DNA of 64,000 nucleotides from CAXBGS01 sp963975425 (GCA_963975425.1 CAXBGS010000013.1:1-64000); one strand, 5' to 3'; counted from the first letter of the stretch, positions 20,143 through 29,229 are shown. A program made the numbers and translations. The notes: generated by a model not told the origin, from the letters alone.

Positions 20143-20805
20143 ATGAATCGATTTTTCTGCGTATTTGGCGTTCTCTTCATTTCGATGGATGTCGGTGCAG
20201 CCGATCCCGCTGTAGCCGAGTCGGCAAAGAAGATTGTTTTCACCGACGACTTCGAATCCGGACATGATCGTTGGCAAATACTCGATCCCGAAACATGGAA
20301 ACTGCGAACCGACGCTGGCAACACATCGATCGAAATCACGGAGCGTAAAAGCAAGTACTCGCCACCGGTCCGCAGTCCTGGCCACGTCGCGCTCATTCGC
20401 GATTTGGAAGTCGGGCGCTTTGACATCACGTTTCGCGTTCGCAGCACACTTGATACCGGCAACCACCGCGACTGTTGCGTGTTCTTTGGCTATCAGGACG
20501 ATCAGCATTTCTATTACGTCCATCTCGGCGCAAAGCCGGATCCGCACAGTGGCCAAATCATGATCGTCAATGAAGCACCACGACTTGCGCTAACCGAAAA
20601 TGAAACCCTGACGCCTTGGGATGACCAGTGGCACACCGTCCGAGTTTCACGGGATATCGAGGCCGGCGACATTCGTATCTTTTTTGATGATCTGGAAACG
20701 GCGCATATGCAAGTTTCGGACAAGACATTTGGAAAAGGGCGTGTCGGCATCGGGTCATTCGACGACAAGAACGAATTTGATGATGTGGTCGTCCGCACCT
20801 GGTGA
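20143..20805 (+). CDS. Secreted LamG/DUF1080-like beta-sandwich protein
   Basis: A 220-residue exported protein. ATG 20143 is chosen because it begins a good signal peptide (MNRFFCVFGVLFIS) and has GAGAAGG about 10 bases upstream; the frame opens earlier at 20083. The mature part reads as a concanavalin-A-like jelly roll of the type in DUF1080/3-keto-disaccharide hydrolases: FTDDFESGHDRWQ, FDITFRVRSTLDTGNHRDCCVFFGYQD, FYYVHLGA and WHTVRVSRD, then VGIGSFDD. It may bind or cut carbohydrate; no catalytic residues can be named. It follows the PVC cytochrome gene by 114 bases in the same direction. Confidence 0.8.
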   Translation: MNRFFCVFGVLFISMDVGAADPAVAESAKKIVFTDDFESGHDRWQILDPETWKLRTDAGNTSIEITERKSKYSPPVRSPGHVALIRDLEVGRFDITFRVRSTLDTGNHRDCCVFFGYQDDQHFYYVHLGAKPDPHSGQIMIVNEAPRLALTENETLTPWDDQWHTVRVSRDIEAGDIRIFFDDLETAHMQVSDKTFGKGRVGIGSFDDKNEFDDVVVRTW

Positions 20806-21380
20806 ACATGCGACAACTCGATTGGCTTGCGCGCACCTAGTTCAAGAGCGTCAACTGCTAGGGCGCATCAACTGTACGCGCATAGCTGCCTGGCAATCAT
20901 CTCACGCAGCAAAGTGTCTTGCAGGACCGTGCTGCCGCCAAAGATCGATACTTGACTTGTTTTCGAAATCCGGGCGGGACGAGGAAGCGTTTCGGGGGTC
21001 CGATCGAGCTGGCCGTCCAAGGCTTCCCATCGCCGCTGCACGCTTCTGGATCGAGACGAAGGACGGCCGGTTGATTTGATGCCAATGGAACGTCGTGTCA
21101 TTTGAGAATCCTTTTGTGACGTGGCTTCCATTCGAGACGAATGAACGCCGGTTCTGCATCCAGTGTGCCAATCCAGTCCACTAATTTTCGCGTGGTCATC
21201 ACACGCAATGTTTTGCGGCGTTTCCGCTTCGCTTTGGCTTGAACACGATGGCGCCGGCGCGTCGCCGGTGTCGTCAACCTTTCAACGCTGACGTCAAATT
21301 TACATCGCGGCGGAAAGAAAAGGGTTAGAATGTGATGGTGTGCTATCCCTGATTTTTTTCCAATCGGGACTCGACTGCCA
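20806..21380. other. 575-base stretch with no certain gene
   Basis: Apart from a doubtful leftward frame (20868-21131), nothing was recognised. The part 21132-21380 has no coding signal and presumably carries the promoter of the DUF1549/DUF1553 gene. Confidence 0.4.
20868..21131 (-). CDS. Doubtful small hypothetical protein (87 aa)
   Basis: An open frame starting at ATG 21131 or 21101. The N-terminal half is Arg/Ser-rich and the C-terminal end, SIFGGSTVLQDTLLREMIAR, looks protein-like. Overlapping frames are also open here, there is no clear ribosome binding site, and no family is recognised. It could be a gene remnant or chance. Confidence 0.25.
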   Translation of the reverse strand: MEATSQKDSQMTRRSIGIKSTGRPSSRSRSVQRRWEALDGQLDRTPETLPRPARISKTSQVSIFGGSTVLQDTLLREMIARQLCAYS

Positions 21381-23909
21381 ATGATTCACGGTCAATCCGT
21401 TCGATTTCGTCAAGCCTCAAGATTTCCCCAAGCTATTCGACTTTGCATCGCGGTCGCGCTGTGCAATTCCATCGTAGCGGTTGCTGCTGAAGATCAATCG
21501 CAGCACGAGGCGTTCTTTGAGAGCAAGATCCGACCGACACTCGTGAAACATTGCTACGAGTGCCACAGTCTGAAACATGATGCTGCCGAGGGTGGCTTGA
21601 CCCTAGACACACCCGCTGGCCTTCTGCAGGGCGGCGACCGCGGACCGGCCGTCGTTGCGGGACGCCCGGATGCGAGTCTGATCATGACGGCGATCACGCA
21701 CGCGGATCCGGATTTGACGATGCCGCCAGACCGCGACCCGTTATCAAGATCGATCATCGGCGACTTTCGGCAATGGATCCAACAAGGTGCACACGACCCG
21801 CGCAGCAACGACGTTGCCACCGATCAAATCGCTAGTGTTTCCGGCATGCAAGCTCGCCGATGGAAGAACGATCGGGACGAATTTTTGCATTGGGCCTACC
21901 GTCCGATCCAAGCAACCCCACCGCCATCGATCGCAGGGCAAGGCTGGGCGCGATCCGAGATCGACGAATATATTCTGGCTCGTCTGCAGTCCAATGCGTT
22001 GAGCCCATCACCAGACGCATCGCCCAGCACTCTGCTGCGCCGCGTGTCTTTGGACTTGATCGGATTGCCACCGAATGCGTCACAGCGTCATCGTTTCTTG
22101 CGTGCGGTACGGAACAGTGATCTGGACACGGCGATGCGAGACGAAGTCGATCGATTGTTGGCCTTGCCCCAGTTTGGCGAGCGTTGGGGAAGACATTGGT
22201 TAGACGTTGCACGCTATGCGGAATCAAGCGGGAAAGAGTCGAACTTGACGTTTCCTCACGCGTGGCGATACCGCGACTATGTCATTGATTCTTTCAACAT
22301 CGATAAACCATACGATCGCTTTCTCGTCGAGCAAATTGCGGGTGATTTGCTTCCCGCAAGCGACGAACAACAACGGGCCAAGCATCTGATCGCAACCGGC
22401 TTTTTGGCGATTGGGCCAAAGAGTCTCAACGAGATGAATCCGCGTCAATTCAAAGCGGATTTGGTGGACGAGCAAATTGACACCGTCTCGCGTTCCATCC
22501 TGGCGACCAGTCTGGCCTGCGCGCGATGCCATGACCACAAGTCCGATCCGTTTTCGATGGAGGACTACTATGCGGTCGCTGGTGTTTTCTACAGCACCGA
22601 CACTCGTTTCGGCTCTTCGATTGGCCCCGAAAGCCAGATCGATAGTGACTTCATTCGTTTGCCGACTCTGCCTCAACAGAGCATTCCGAACCACTCGTTT
22701 TCCGAACGCGAGTTCACCAAATTGATTTCGAAGGTCGGCGAACTGAAATGGGAAAAACGCCTCCGCATGGCACAAGCGTTTTGGGCACGATGGACCGGCA
22801 AGGAACCGGGCATGTATTACTCGCTGCAAGACGCGCTTCGTATTCGCTGGTCACTGGGCAATCTGGATGCAAAGTTAAAAACGGTTGATGACGATGGACA
22901 GGCACTACCCTTAGCAATGGGGACGGTGGACGGTCGCGCGCCTCGCAATGTCGCCGTGCTGCGGCGAGGCGAGTTGTCGATGCCGGGTGACATCGTACCA
23001 AGAGGATTCCCTGCGTTTTACGATAGCGGCCATCGCTACGTTGTCCCCGAGAATCAAAGTGGTCGGCTGGAACTTGCTCGTTGGCTAACGGATCCCGCCC
23101 ATCCACTGACGGCACGCGTGATCGTCAATCGCATCTGGCAACATCTTTTCGGTGAGGGTTTGGTTCGGACGGTCGACAACTTCGGTTCTGACGGCCAGAC
23201 GCCCAGCCATCCGGCGTTGTTGGACCACTTGGCGACACAATTCGTCGCGCACGATTGGTCGATCAAGTGGCTCGTTCGCGAAATCGCACTTTCGCGCTCT
23301 TACCGGCAAAGTTCCGACTATCGAGACCAAGCATTCCAACAGGATCCGGAAAACCGACTACTTTGGCGCGCCAACAAACGACGACTTGATGCCGAGGTGA
23401 TCCGTGACGGAATGCTCGCACTCGCACACCGACTCGATTTCTGCCGCCCCGATGCTTCGCTGGTTGCCAACATCGGAAATCGCCCGGTTTCGATCATTGG
23501 TTTCGATAAACGTGTCGCCGCCGATCTGGACGGATCGCGGTATCGTTCGGTGTACCTGCCGGTGATTCGCGACCGCCTGCCTGACGCAATGGAACTTTTC
23601 GATGGAGCCGAACCCAGCTTGGTGACCGGCAAACGGCAAACGACCAATGTACCGCTGCAAAGCCTGTATTTGCTGAACAGTGAATTCCTGATGCAACAAT
23701 CGGACGCTCTCGCTGCACGCATCCAGCGATACGCGAGATCGCAAACGGACCGCATCACCCTGGTCATTGAACTTTGCTTTTGCAGGGCTGCTGAACCGGA
23801 CGAAATAAGAATCGCCAAACAGTTTCTAGGCAAACAGCCGGATGTTCGTCGATGGTCCGAGTACTGCCAAGCTCTTTTGTGCACCGCGGAATTCCGCAAC
23901 TTGGATTGA
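21381..23909 (+). CDS. Planctomycete cytochrome c protein with DUF1549 and DUF1553 domains
   Basis: An 842-residue exported protein of the PSCyt1-PSCyt2-PSD1 architecture typical of Planctomycetes. A signal peptide (about 1-36) is followed by the PSCyt1 heme site CYECH (Cys58, Cys61, His62) and GGLTLDTP. DUF1549 (about 190-400) includes RRVSLDLIGLPP, FGERWGRHWLDVARYAESSG and a CARCHDHKSDPF segment that is a second CxxCH. DUF1553 (about 560-820) includes LARWLTDPAHPLTARVIVNR and WQHLFGEGLVRT. Function is unknown; such genes are nearly always next to a DUF1501 gene, as here. Confidence 0.93.
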   Translation: MIHGQSVRFRQASRFPQAIRLCIAVALCNSIVAVAAEDQSQHEAFFESKIRPTLVKHCYECHSLKHDAAEGGLTLDTPAGLLQGGDRGPAVVAGRPDASLIMTAITHADPDLTMPPDRDPLSRSIIGDFRQWIQQGAHDPRSNDVATDQIASVSGMQARRWKNDRDEFLHWAYRPIQATPPPSIAGQGWARSEIDEYILARLQSNALSPSPDASPSTLLRRVSLDLIGLPPNASQRHRFLRAVRNSDLDTAMRDEVDRLLALPQFGERWGRHWLDVARYAESSGKESNLTFPHAWRYRDYVIDSFNIDKPYDRFLVEQIAGDLLPASDEQQRAKHLIATGFLAIGPKSLNEMNPRQFKADLVDEQIDTVSRSILATSLACARCHDHKSDPFSMEDYYAVAGVFYSTDTRFGSSIGPESQIDSDFIRLPTLPQQSIPNHSFSEREFTKLISKVGELKWEKRLRMAQAFWARWTGKEPGMYYSLQDALRIRWSLGNLDAKLKTVDDDGQALPLAMGTVDGRAPRNVAVLRRGELSMPGDIVPRGFPAFYDSGHRYVVPENQSGRLELARWLTDPAHPLTARVIVNRIWQHLFGEGLVRTVDNFGSDGQTPSHPALLDHLATQFVAHDWSIKWLVREIALSRSYRQSSDYRDQAFQQDPENRLLWRANKRRLDAEVIRDGMLALAHRLDFCRPDASLVANIGNRPVSIIGFDKRVAADLDGSRYRSVYLPVIRDRLPDAMELFDGAEPSLVTGKRQTTNVPLQSLYLLNSEFLMQQSDALAARIQRYARSQTDRITLVIELCFCRAAEPDEIRIAKQFLGKQPDVRRWSEYCQALLCTAEFRNLD

Positions 23910-23949
23910 ATAAGAATCGACTGCAAGTTCTCACTTTCGCGCAACGATC

Positions 23950-25419
23950 ATGAACATTCCGAACCTAAGCAACGAACTTCAGCACACTGTGTCACCAGCC
24001 CGAACGCATCTGGCAGTCCGGGATGGTGACGCACTCATCTCGCGGCGGACGGCGCTACAGTCTGTTGCGGCAGGACTGGCATCGATCGCGACGACGACGC
24101 TGCTGCATCAACAGTCCGCCTCGGCATCGGACGTCACAGAGTCGCCCGATAAAACCCACCACCGGGCAACGGCAAAACGCGTGCTCTTTCTTTGCATGCG
24201 AGGCGGGCCCTCGCACGTGGACCTGTTCGACCACAAACCTCACCTGCAGTCGGTCGGCTCGGCGCAGGGGAATCGCCGACTATTGCCTTCGCCGTTCAAG
24301 TTTTCCCGCCACGGCGATTCGGGTCTGTGGCTATCCGAAGTCCAACCGCACCTTGCCCGACACGTCGATGACGTGTGCATGATTCACAGCATGCACACCG
24401 ATCTGCCGAATCATCCGCAAGCGTTCGGACAGATGCACACGGGCAGCTTTCAGTTCGTGCGTCCCTCGCTCGGCGCCTGGACTCTGTATGGCTTGGGCAG
24501 CGAAAATGAAAACCTGCCCGGCTTTGTCACCATCAATCCTCCGGCCGATTTTGGCGGGGCTCGTAATTACGGCAGCGCATTCTTGCCGGCAATCTGTCAG
24601 GGCACAAAGATTGGCGCCGGCCAAATTCCCGCACTGTATAAGAACCTGTTGCGCAAAGAGGCATCCAAGACTCCGCCTTTGCCACACCTATCCAATACCC
24701 GGATGACGCCGGGACAACAGCGTGAACAAGTGGACTTGGTGGCAAGAATGAATCAAGCCAAACTGAGACGCGACCACTACAACCCTGAGGTCCAAGGAGC
24801 GATCGATTCCATGGAACTGGCCTTTCGCATGCAGCGAGACGTTCCCGATGTCCTCGACCTTGCGGACGAATCCAAGGAAACCCTCGACGCGTACGGCATC
24901 GACCAAGGACCAACGGACACGTTCGGGCGACAATGCTTAATGGCGCGGCGGTTGATCGAAGCCGGCGTACGTTTCGTGGAAGTCACCGCGCCGGCGAACT
25001 GGGATCACCACCGATTATTGAAAACTCAATTGACGTCCGCCTGCGAGACGACGGATCAACCGACGGCCGCTTTGCTGCAAGACCTGAAATCGCGAGGCCT
25101 GCTGCAAGATACGCTGGTGATCTGGGCGGGCGAGTTCGGACGGACTCCTTTTGTGCAAAGCTTTGACGGCCGCGACCACAATAACCAAGGCTATACCATC
25201 TGGATGGCGGGCGGTGGCGTCAAAGGCGGCATTACGTACGGCGAGACCGACGAATTTGGCGAGAAAGCGGTCGTCGATCGCGTCCACATTCATGACTGGC
25301 ACGCGACGATCCTTCACTTGCTGGGATTTGATCACACCAAGCTGACGTACAACTACGCCGGGCGCGACTTTCGCTTGACCGACGTCCATGGCGAAGTCGT
25401 CTACGGCATCATCGCATAA
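23950..25419 (+). CDS. DUF1501 family protein with Tat-like signal
   Basis: A 489-residue exported protein. The N terminus has ISRRTALQSVAAGLASIATT, a twin-arginine-like signal. DUF1501 is related to alkaline phosphatase/sulfatase-fold proteins; typical segments are FLCMRGGPSHVDLFDHKP, GDSGLWLSEVQPHLARHVDD, the CLMARRLIEAGVRFVEVT block and the WAGEFGRTPF metal-site region, then RDHNNQGY. It lies 40 bases after the DUF1549/DUF1553 gene, and the pair is a recognised planctomycete gene couple, likely one transcript and one extracytoplasmic complex or pathway. The stop TAA is the first of three in-frame stops made by a 15-bp repeat. Confidence 0.93.
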   Translation: MNIPNLSNELQHTVSPARTHLAVRDGDALISRRTALQSVAAGLASIATTTLLHQQSASASDVTESPDKTHHRATAKRVLFLCMRGGPSHVDLFDHKPHLQSVGSAQGNRRLLPSPFKFSRHGDSGLWLSEVQPHLARHVDDVCMIHSMHTDLPNHPQAFGQMHTGSFQFVRPSLGAWTLYGLGSENENLPGFVTINPPADFGGARNYGSAFLPAICQGTKIGAGQIPALYKNLLRKEASKTPPLPHLSNTRMTPGQQREQVDLVARMNQAKLRRDHYNPEVQGAIDSMELAFRMQRDVPDVLDLADESKETLDAYGIDQGPTDTFGRQCLMARRLIEAGVRFVEVTAPANWDHHRLLKTQLTSACETTDQPTAALLQDLKSRGLLQDTLVIWAGEFGRTPFVQSFDGRDHNNQGYTIWMAGGGVKGGITYGETDEFGEKAVVDRVHIHDWHATILHLLGFDHTKLTYNYAGRDFRLTDVHGEVVYGIIA

Positions 25420-25454
25420 CGGATCATCGCTTAACGGATTATCGCATAGCGACC
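25411..25454. repeat. 15-bp tandem repeat carrying the DUF1501 stop codon
   Basis: Copies at 25411-25425, 25426-25440 and 25441-25454 start ATCGC(A/T)TA. Because the period is 15, the stop TAA (25417-25419) is followed in the same frame by TAA (25432-25434) and TAG (25447-25449). Confidence 0.9.
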
Positions 25455-25552
25455 AGAGCGGGAACCGTTTGGTCACCGCGCACAAGTTTTCTGCAGACGA
25501 ACATGCTGCACATGAACCCACGCGGACTAGGCGATTCACCTAGCCGCGAGAT

Positions 25553-25592
25553 ATTACTTTGACCATGGTTCAGTTACGTTGACCGCGGTTCA
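25553..25592. repeat. 20-bp imperfect tandem duplication beyond the oxidoreductase stop
   Basis: Copies at 25553-25572 and 25573-25592 agree at 16 of 20 bases and each contains TTGACC-NN-GGTTCA, itself a near-palindrome. The duplication begins five bases past the stop of the leftward oxidoreductase gene. Confidence 0.75.
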
Positions 25593-25597
25593 ATATC

Positions 25598-27070
25598 CTA
25601 CGCGTTGATTTTCCAACCTTCGCGGTATTCGCGTCGAATTTGCGCATTCAGGTCGGGACGTCCCGGAACTTCCATGTTTTGGCTATCCCATTTCAAAGGA
25701 GCTTGCGAGTTCCGCTGTGCCATCACGCCCAACAGGATTGTCTCGGTCATCGGTCCGGCCAAACTGAAATTCGATTCCGCTTGCGGAATACTTCCCGTGA
25801 CCGCGTCATACCACTCGCGATAGTTGTCTTCGCCATTGGCGCGGGGCATCGATTCTTCTGGCCACTCAAAGCCATCCAGGTCCGGCGATCCTTTCAAGAT
25901 CCAATTGTTTTTTGCGCGATGGAAGAACAATTTACCTTCATCGCCAATGATGACGCTGCCGTATTGCGAGAAATCAACGCCTTCAAGGACTTCTTCGCTC
26001 GGGTGATGGTACTGTTCGCCGTTCTTGATCAGTTTCCAACTGTCACGATCAAAGTGTGCGTCAACGTATCCGTCGTACCAATGATATTTGAATCCATCTT
26101 TCGCGGAATATTTGTTTGCAGCAAAGTCCCAAGTGATGATCGAGTTGATGGGAGGCGAGAGTTCCGTCGCGCCATTCTGCTGTGCTTTGACACTGACAGG
26201 TGCCCCCGGGTCCATCGCCCAATATCCCATGTCCATGATGTGACATGCCATGTCGCCCAGTGCACCGGTCCCGTAATCCCACCATCCACGCCAAGCAAAA
26301 GGAGCGATCAACGGGCTGTATTCGACGAACGGCGCAGGCCCGATCCATTGTTGCCAATCGATTCCCGCTGGGACCGGTTCTTTCGCGGGCGGTTTGGCAA
26401 ATCCTTGCGGCCAAATCGGCCGGTTCGTCCACGCATGAATTTCTTGCACTTTGCCCACGACGCCTGCACGCACCAGCTCGACACACCGGCGCATGTGACT
26501 GTTCGCGTGGGCCTGATTGCCCATCTGAGTCTTGACCCCCGTTTCCTTCGCAATCTTTGCCATCATTCGCGCTTCCCAGATGCCGTGAGTCAGCGGTTTC
26601 TGGCAGTAGACATGTTTGCCCGCCTGCATCGCCATCGACGAAGCGTGATAGTGGTGATGGTCGGGCGTCGAGACCGTGACCGCATCGACCTTGTCACCCA
26701 AGTCCGCGAGCATTTGTCGATAGTCGGTAAAGAACTCTGCGTGAGGAAACTCGTCTCGGATTCCGCCGAGCCGCTTCATCTTGCCTTCTAGCCTGAAAAA
26801 CTTGGACGTGTCGACGACGTCGCACAACGCGACCACTTCGAAACCGGCTTTATTAGCACCGGCGACGTCCGCCGCACCTTTGCCGCCGGCACCGATCGCT
26901 GCCAACGTCGGTTTTTCGATTTTCTTTTCCGCTAGCGCTGGAAAAAAGTGAAAGCCGGCAGCCGCACCAAACGCGACGCCAGCCGTTTTCGCAAACTGGC
27001 GTCGGTCAACAGAGTGAGGCTTTTTAACATCAGATTTTGAACTTGGGCTGCTGGAATTTTGCTTCGTCAC
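25598..27070 (-). CDS. Tat-exported Gfo/Idh/MocA family oxidoreductase
   Basis: A 490-residue NAD(P)-binding oxidoreductase exported by the Tat pathway: the N terminus has VDRRQFAKTAGVAFGAAAG, a good RRxFxK motif. The Rossmann region follows (TLAAIGAGGKGAADVAGANKAGF), then the family EKP position is occupied by QKP in VYCQKPLTHG (near residue 160), still holding the Lys. The C-terminal domain contains a WWDYGTGALGDMACHIMD segment typical of the planctomycete GFO_IDH_MocA C-terminal type. Being exported folded with its cofactor fits Tat. Likely oxidises sugars in the periplasm; substrate unknown. Confidence 0.92.
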   Translation of the reverse strand: MTKQNSSSPSSKSDVKKPHSVDRRQFAKTAGVAFGAAAGFHFFPALAEKKIEKPTLAAIGAGGKGAADVAGANKAGFEVVALCDVVDTSKFFRLEGKMKRLGGIRDEFPHAEFFTDYRQMLADLGDKVDAVTVSTPDHHHYHASSMAMQAGKHVYCQKPLTHGIWEARMMAKIAKETGVKTQMGNQAHANSHMRRCVELVRAGVVGKVQEIHAWTNRPIWPQGFAKPPAKEPVPAGIDWQQWIGPAPFVEYSPLIAPFAWRGWWDYGTGALGDMACHIMDMGYWAMDPGAPVSVKAQQNGATELSPPINSIITWDFAANKYSAKDGFKYHWYDGYVDAHFDRDSWKLIKNGEQYHHPSEEVLEGVDFSQYGSVIIGDEGKLFFHRAKNNWILKGSPDLDGFEWPEESMPRANGEDNYREWYDAVTGSIPQAESNFSLAGPMTETILLGVMAQRNSQAPLKWDSQNMEVPGRPDLNAQIRREYREGWKINA

Positions 27071-27128
27071 GGCGGGCTCTCATCGGCGAAGTGGCGGGAT
27101 TGGAAAACGATCCGCGTATTCTACATAC

Positions 27129-27178
27129 CAGGCCACGGGCTGTGTGGAATCGCCAGGCCACCGGCCGTGTGGAATCGA
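27129..27178. repeat. 25-bp tandem duplication upstream of the Tat oxidoreductase
   Basis: Copies at 27129-27153 and 27154-27178 share CAGGCCAC, then TGTGGAATCG, and differ at a few positions. They lie 60-110 bases upstream of the start codon at 27070, in the expected promoter or leader region. Confidence 0.8.
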
Positions 27179-27256
27179 CGAAACACTTCGCGGATGATTC
27201 AGCGTCGCTTTTCCTTCCTGCCCGCACCCTCTAACTGACCCGCGAGGGTTCCGTTT

Positions 27257-28135
27257 CTATGAGTACCACCGTTGAAACACGCAATCGTTGGAGCCCAAAT
27301 GATGATCGGTGCTCGCTATTGTGTCTGTGGCTGAATTCTTTGGTTCGATTGGGGATCGATCCGCCTGCCGATGATCCAAGTCGACGCGGTTCAACCGCAG
27401 CGAGCGCAGCACACCGATGTTGTCGAAAAGGTCGGGCCGCAGCAACTGCACCACGCTGCTGGCAACGGCACGATTCGCTTGCGGCAGCGCAGGCCGATCG
27501 GACGTCCGACGGTGCAACATGTCTCGCATGCTGGCATTCATTAACCAGGCAACCGTGCGTCGCGTTTTACCATCGCCATAGTCTCGTGATTCCTTCGCGT
27601 AAGTCTGTGCACGCACCGGATCGATCGCATATCGAATTTCATTGGGTGCCTGGATGTACATTCGGCCCAACAGCGAATCGGTCCACCGTTCGACGCCACG
27701 ACGCAGCCGGTTCAATTTCACCGCTTCGGGCACACTGATGCCCCGCCCACGCAACATCAATTGCTGAACACGGTTGGTCGCTTCCATGTGCGACAAGAAA
27801 ATGGCATGTGTGACTGGAGCCAGTTCGTCATCGGAATGCTTCTCATCCAATTCGGCGGCGATTGCTGAGATAACCCTCGTCAAAATCTGTGACACCAACA
27901 CTTCCTCCAGGACCACAAAGTGGTCCCCCCACCATGCTCGCAACCGTTGATGATCACCGGTCGATTCAGCCATGCGGTATCTCGCCATGGCTTGGTGCCA
28001 GAGGTCAAAGCGTTTTCGCGATGTGACCCAGTAATGTGTCATCGCTGCAGCGGGAACCGGTTCATTTCGGTAAATGATCGACGGACCATGCTCGGACAAG
28101 ACGGCGGCAATGTCGGCGAGGTAGACACAGTGCAT
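27257..28135 (-). CDS. Hypothetical protein (292 aa), unrecognised
   Basis: A mostly helical, Arg- and His-rich protein without signal peptide or membrane segment. Blocks that look conserved are YRNEPVPAAAMTHYW, RLRAWWGDHFVVLEEVLVSQ and RGVERWTDSLLGRM. ATG 28135 is preferred to 28189 because GGAG lies about 10 bases before it. The last 60 residues are low complexity and polar. No domain was recognised and neighbours (Tat oxidoreductase, RAYT) do not suggest a role. Coding is supported by length and consistent composition. Confidence 0.65.
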   Translation of the reverse strand: MHCVYLADIAAVLSEHGPSIIYRNEPVPAAAMTHYWVTSRKRFDLWHQAMARYRMAESTGDHQRLRAWWGDHFVVLEEVLVSQILTRVISAIAAELDEKHSDDELAPVTHAIFLSHMEATNRVQQLMLRGRGISVPEAVKLNRLRRGVERWTDSLLGRMYIQAPNEIRYAIDPVRAQTYAKESRDYGDGKTRRTVAWLMNASMRDMLHRRTSDRPALPQANRAVASSVVQLLRPDLFDNIGVLRSLRLNRVDLDHRQADRSPIEPKNSATDTIASTDHHLGSNDCVFQRWYS

Positions 28136-28351
28136 GATGCGGGCACTCCGGAAGTGAAACATGATCCATCGAAATCGAACCAAATTCACTCATGCACGCG
28201 CTATGCCGCGACCGCAACTGCCAACACGCCAAATCACCTAACCCCATGCCTCATCACGCCTTAACGACAGAGACACGCAGCCACCGCGATCCCACGATCA
28301 GTGGCACCATGTTGCCAAAAAACAACACCCGTTTCATAAAAGAATCAGCCC

Positions 28352-28389
28352 CCGCGCCAAAAAGGGGAAACCGCGCCAAAAAGGGGAAA
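28352..28389. repeat. Perfect 19-bp tandem repeat, left flank of RAYT
   Basis: CCGCGCCAAAAAGGGGAAA occurs at 28352-28370 and 28371-28389. The second copy runs into GGGGTTTT and so forms the left inverted repeat of the RAYT unit. Confidence 0.95.
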
Positions 28390-28397
28390 GGGGTTTT
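28379..28397. repeat. Left 19-bp inverted repeat of the RAYT unit
   Basis: AAAAGGGGAAAGGGGTTTT is the exact reverse complement of 29211-29229. It lies 35 bases beyond the RAYT stop codon. Confidence 0.9.
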
Positions 28398-28432
28398 ATT
28401 TGGTTAATTCACTGCCGCTGGCGGATGAACGG

Positions 28433-29125
28433 TTAGCTCTCGGGCAATTTGCGAGGGCGTCCTCGTGGTCGTACTGTTGACCACGTGCCCGTTCGTTCAC
28501 ACGTCTCCTCGACCCACTCTTCGCTGCCGAAAGGTCGACCCCGTGAGACGCACGTGCGGATGGCTTCGAGTTCTTTCTGGCTCAATGCCGCGTTGGTGCG
28601 TTTGGTCCAGCCCGGAGGTCGCCGGATCGGCCATTTCGAAAGGAGCTTCGGTTCGCGATCGCAACGTTGGTGCCATCGATACAGCGATCCAAACTGCCAA
28701 TCTTCCGCACGTTTGACCAGCTTTGCGCGTAGCGCGTTGCGTTCGACGTAACGGCATACCGTTAAGAAATGAGCATCACTTTGGATGGGAAAGCTTTTAA
28801 AGGGGCCCTGATAAACATGACCCTCGCCCCTCGTATGATGGTGAGCGTGATATCGCAACGTGTGAGTTGAAGCCAGCCATCCACAGAACGTACCCATCAC
28901 GCCATCTTTCTGAGGACGAAGGATGAGATGCCAGTGGTTCGGCATCAAGCAGAACGCGAACAGATCGATGGGGTACTTTTCGAGCCCTTCAAAAAGCAAT
29001 GTCAGGAACGCTTGATAATCTCCCGCCTTGCGAAAGATCTTCTGTCGTCGATTACCTCGATTAATGGCGTGGTAGATTCCCCCCGCCTCATCGGGCCGTT
29101 TCGTTCGCGGCATCGCGGCACCCAT
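28433..29125 (-). CDS. REP-associated tyrosine transposase (RAYT, Y1_Tnp domain)
   Basis: A 230-residue HUH single-strand nuclease of the IS200/RAYT family. The N terminus has GGIYHAINRGNRRQKIF, the metal-binding HUH motif is MPNHWHLIL, and the catalytic Tyr is in CRYVERNALRA. These are intact, so the enzyme may be active. RAYTs act on palindromic REP sequences; here paired G4/A-rich repeats lie on both sides (28352-28397 and 29184-29229). The Arg/Pro-rich C-terminal tail (RPRGRPRKLPES) may bind DNA. No tnpB or second transposase gene is next to it. Two starts, ATG 29125 and 29113, are possible. Confidence 0.9.
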   Translation of the reverse strand: MGAAMPRTKRPDEAGGIYHAINRGNRRQKIFRKAGDYQAFLTLLFEGLEKYPIDLFAFCLMPNHWHLILRPQKDGVMGTFCGWLASTHTLRYHAHHHTRGEGHVYQGPFKSFPIQSDAHFLTVCRYVERNALRAKLVKRAEDWQFGSLYRWHQRCDREPKLLSKWPIRRPPGWTKRTNAALSQKELEAIRTCVSRGRPFGSEEWVEETCERTGTWSTVRPRGRPRKLPES

Positions 29126-29183
29126 CGTTAGATCTAAGGTCTCAACAAACCAGGTGCAGAGTATACATTCTTCAACCTCCTTT

Positions 29184-29229
29184 AAAACCCCCTTCCCCTT
29201 TTCGTTCTTAAAAACCCCTTTCCCCTTTT
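29184..29229. repeat. Right inverted repeats of the RAYT unit, two direct copies
   Basis: AAAACCCCTTTCCCCTTTT at 29211-29229 is the exact reverse complement of 28379-28397. A second copy with one mismatch lies at 29184-29202, period 27. The inner and outer copies mirror the two copies on the left side. The HD-domain gene ends inside the outer copy. Confidence 0.9.

Noticed and set aside
25640..26791. Long rightward open frame (383 codons)
   Set aside because: Antisense to the Tat oxidoreductase over its whole length, with no family-like sequence; explained by the codon bias of the real gene.
28433..29125. Complete IS200/IS605 element
   Set aside because: The transposase is of the RAYT type, there is no tnpB, and flanks are repeated inverted elements and not subterminal hairpins.
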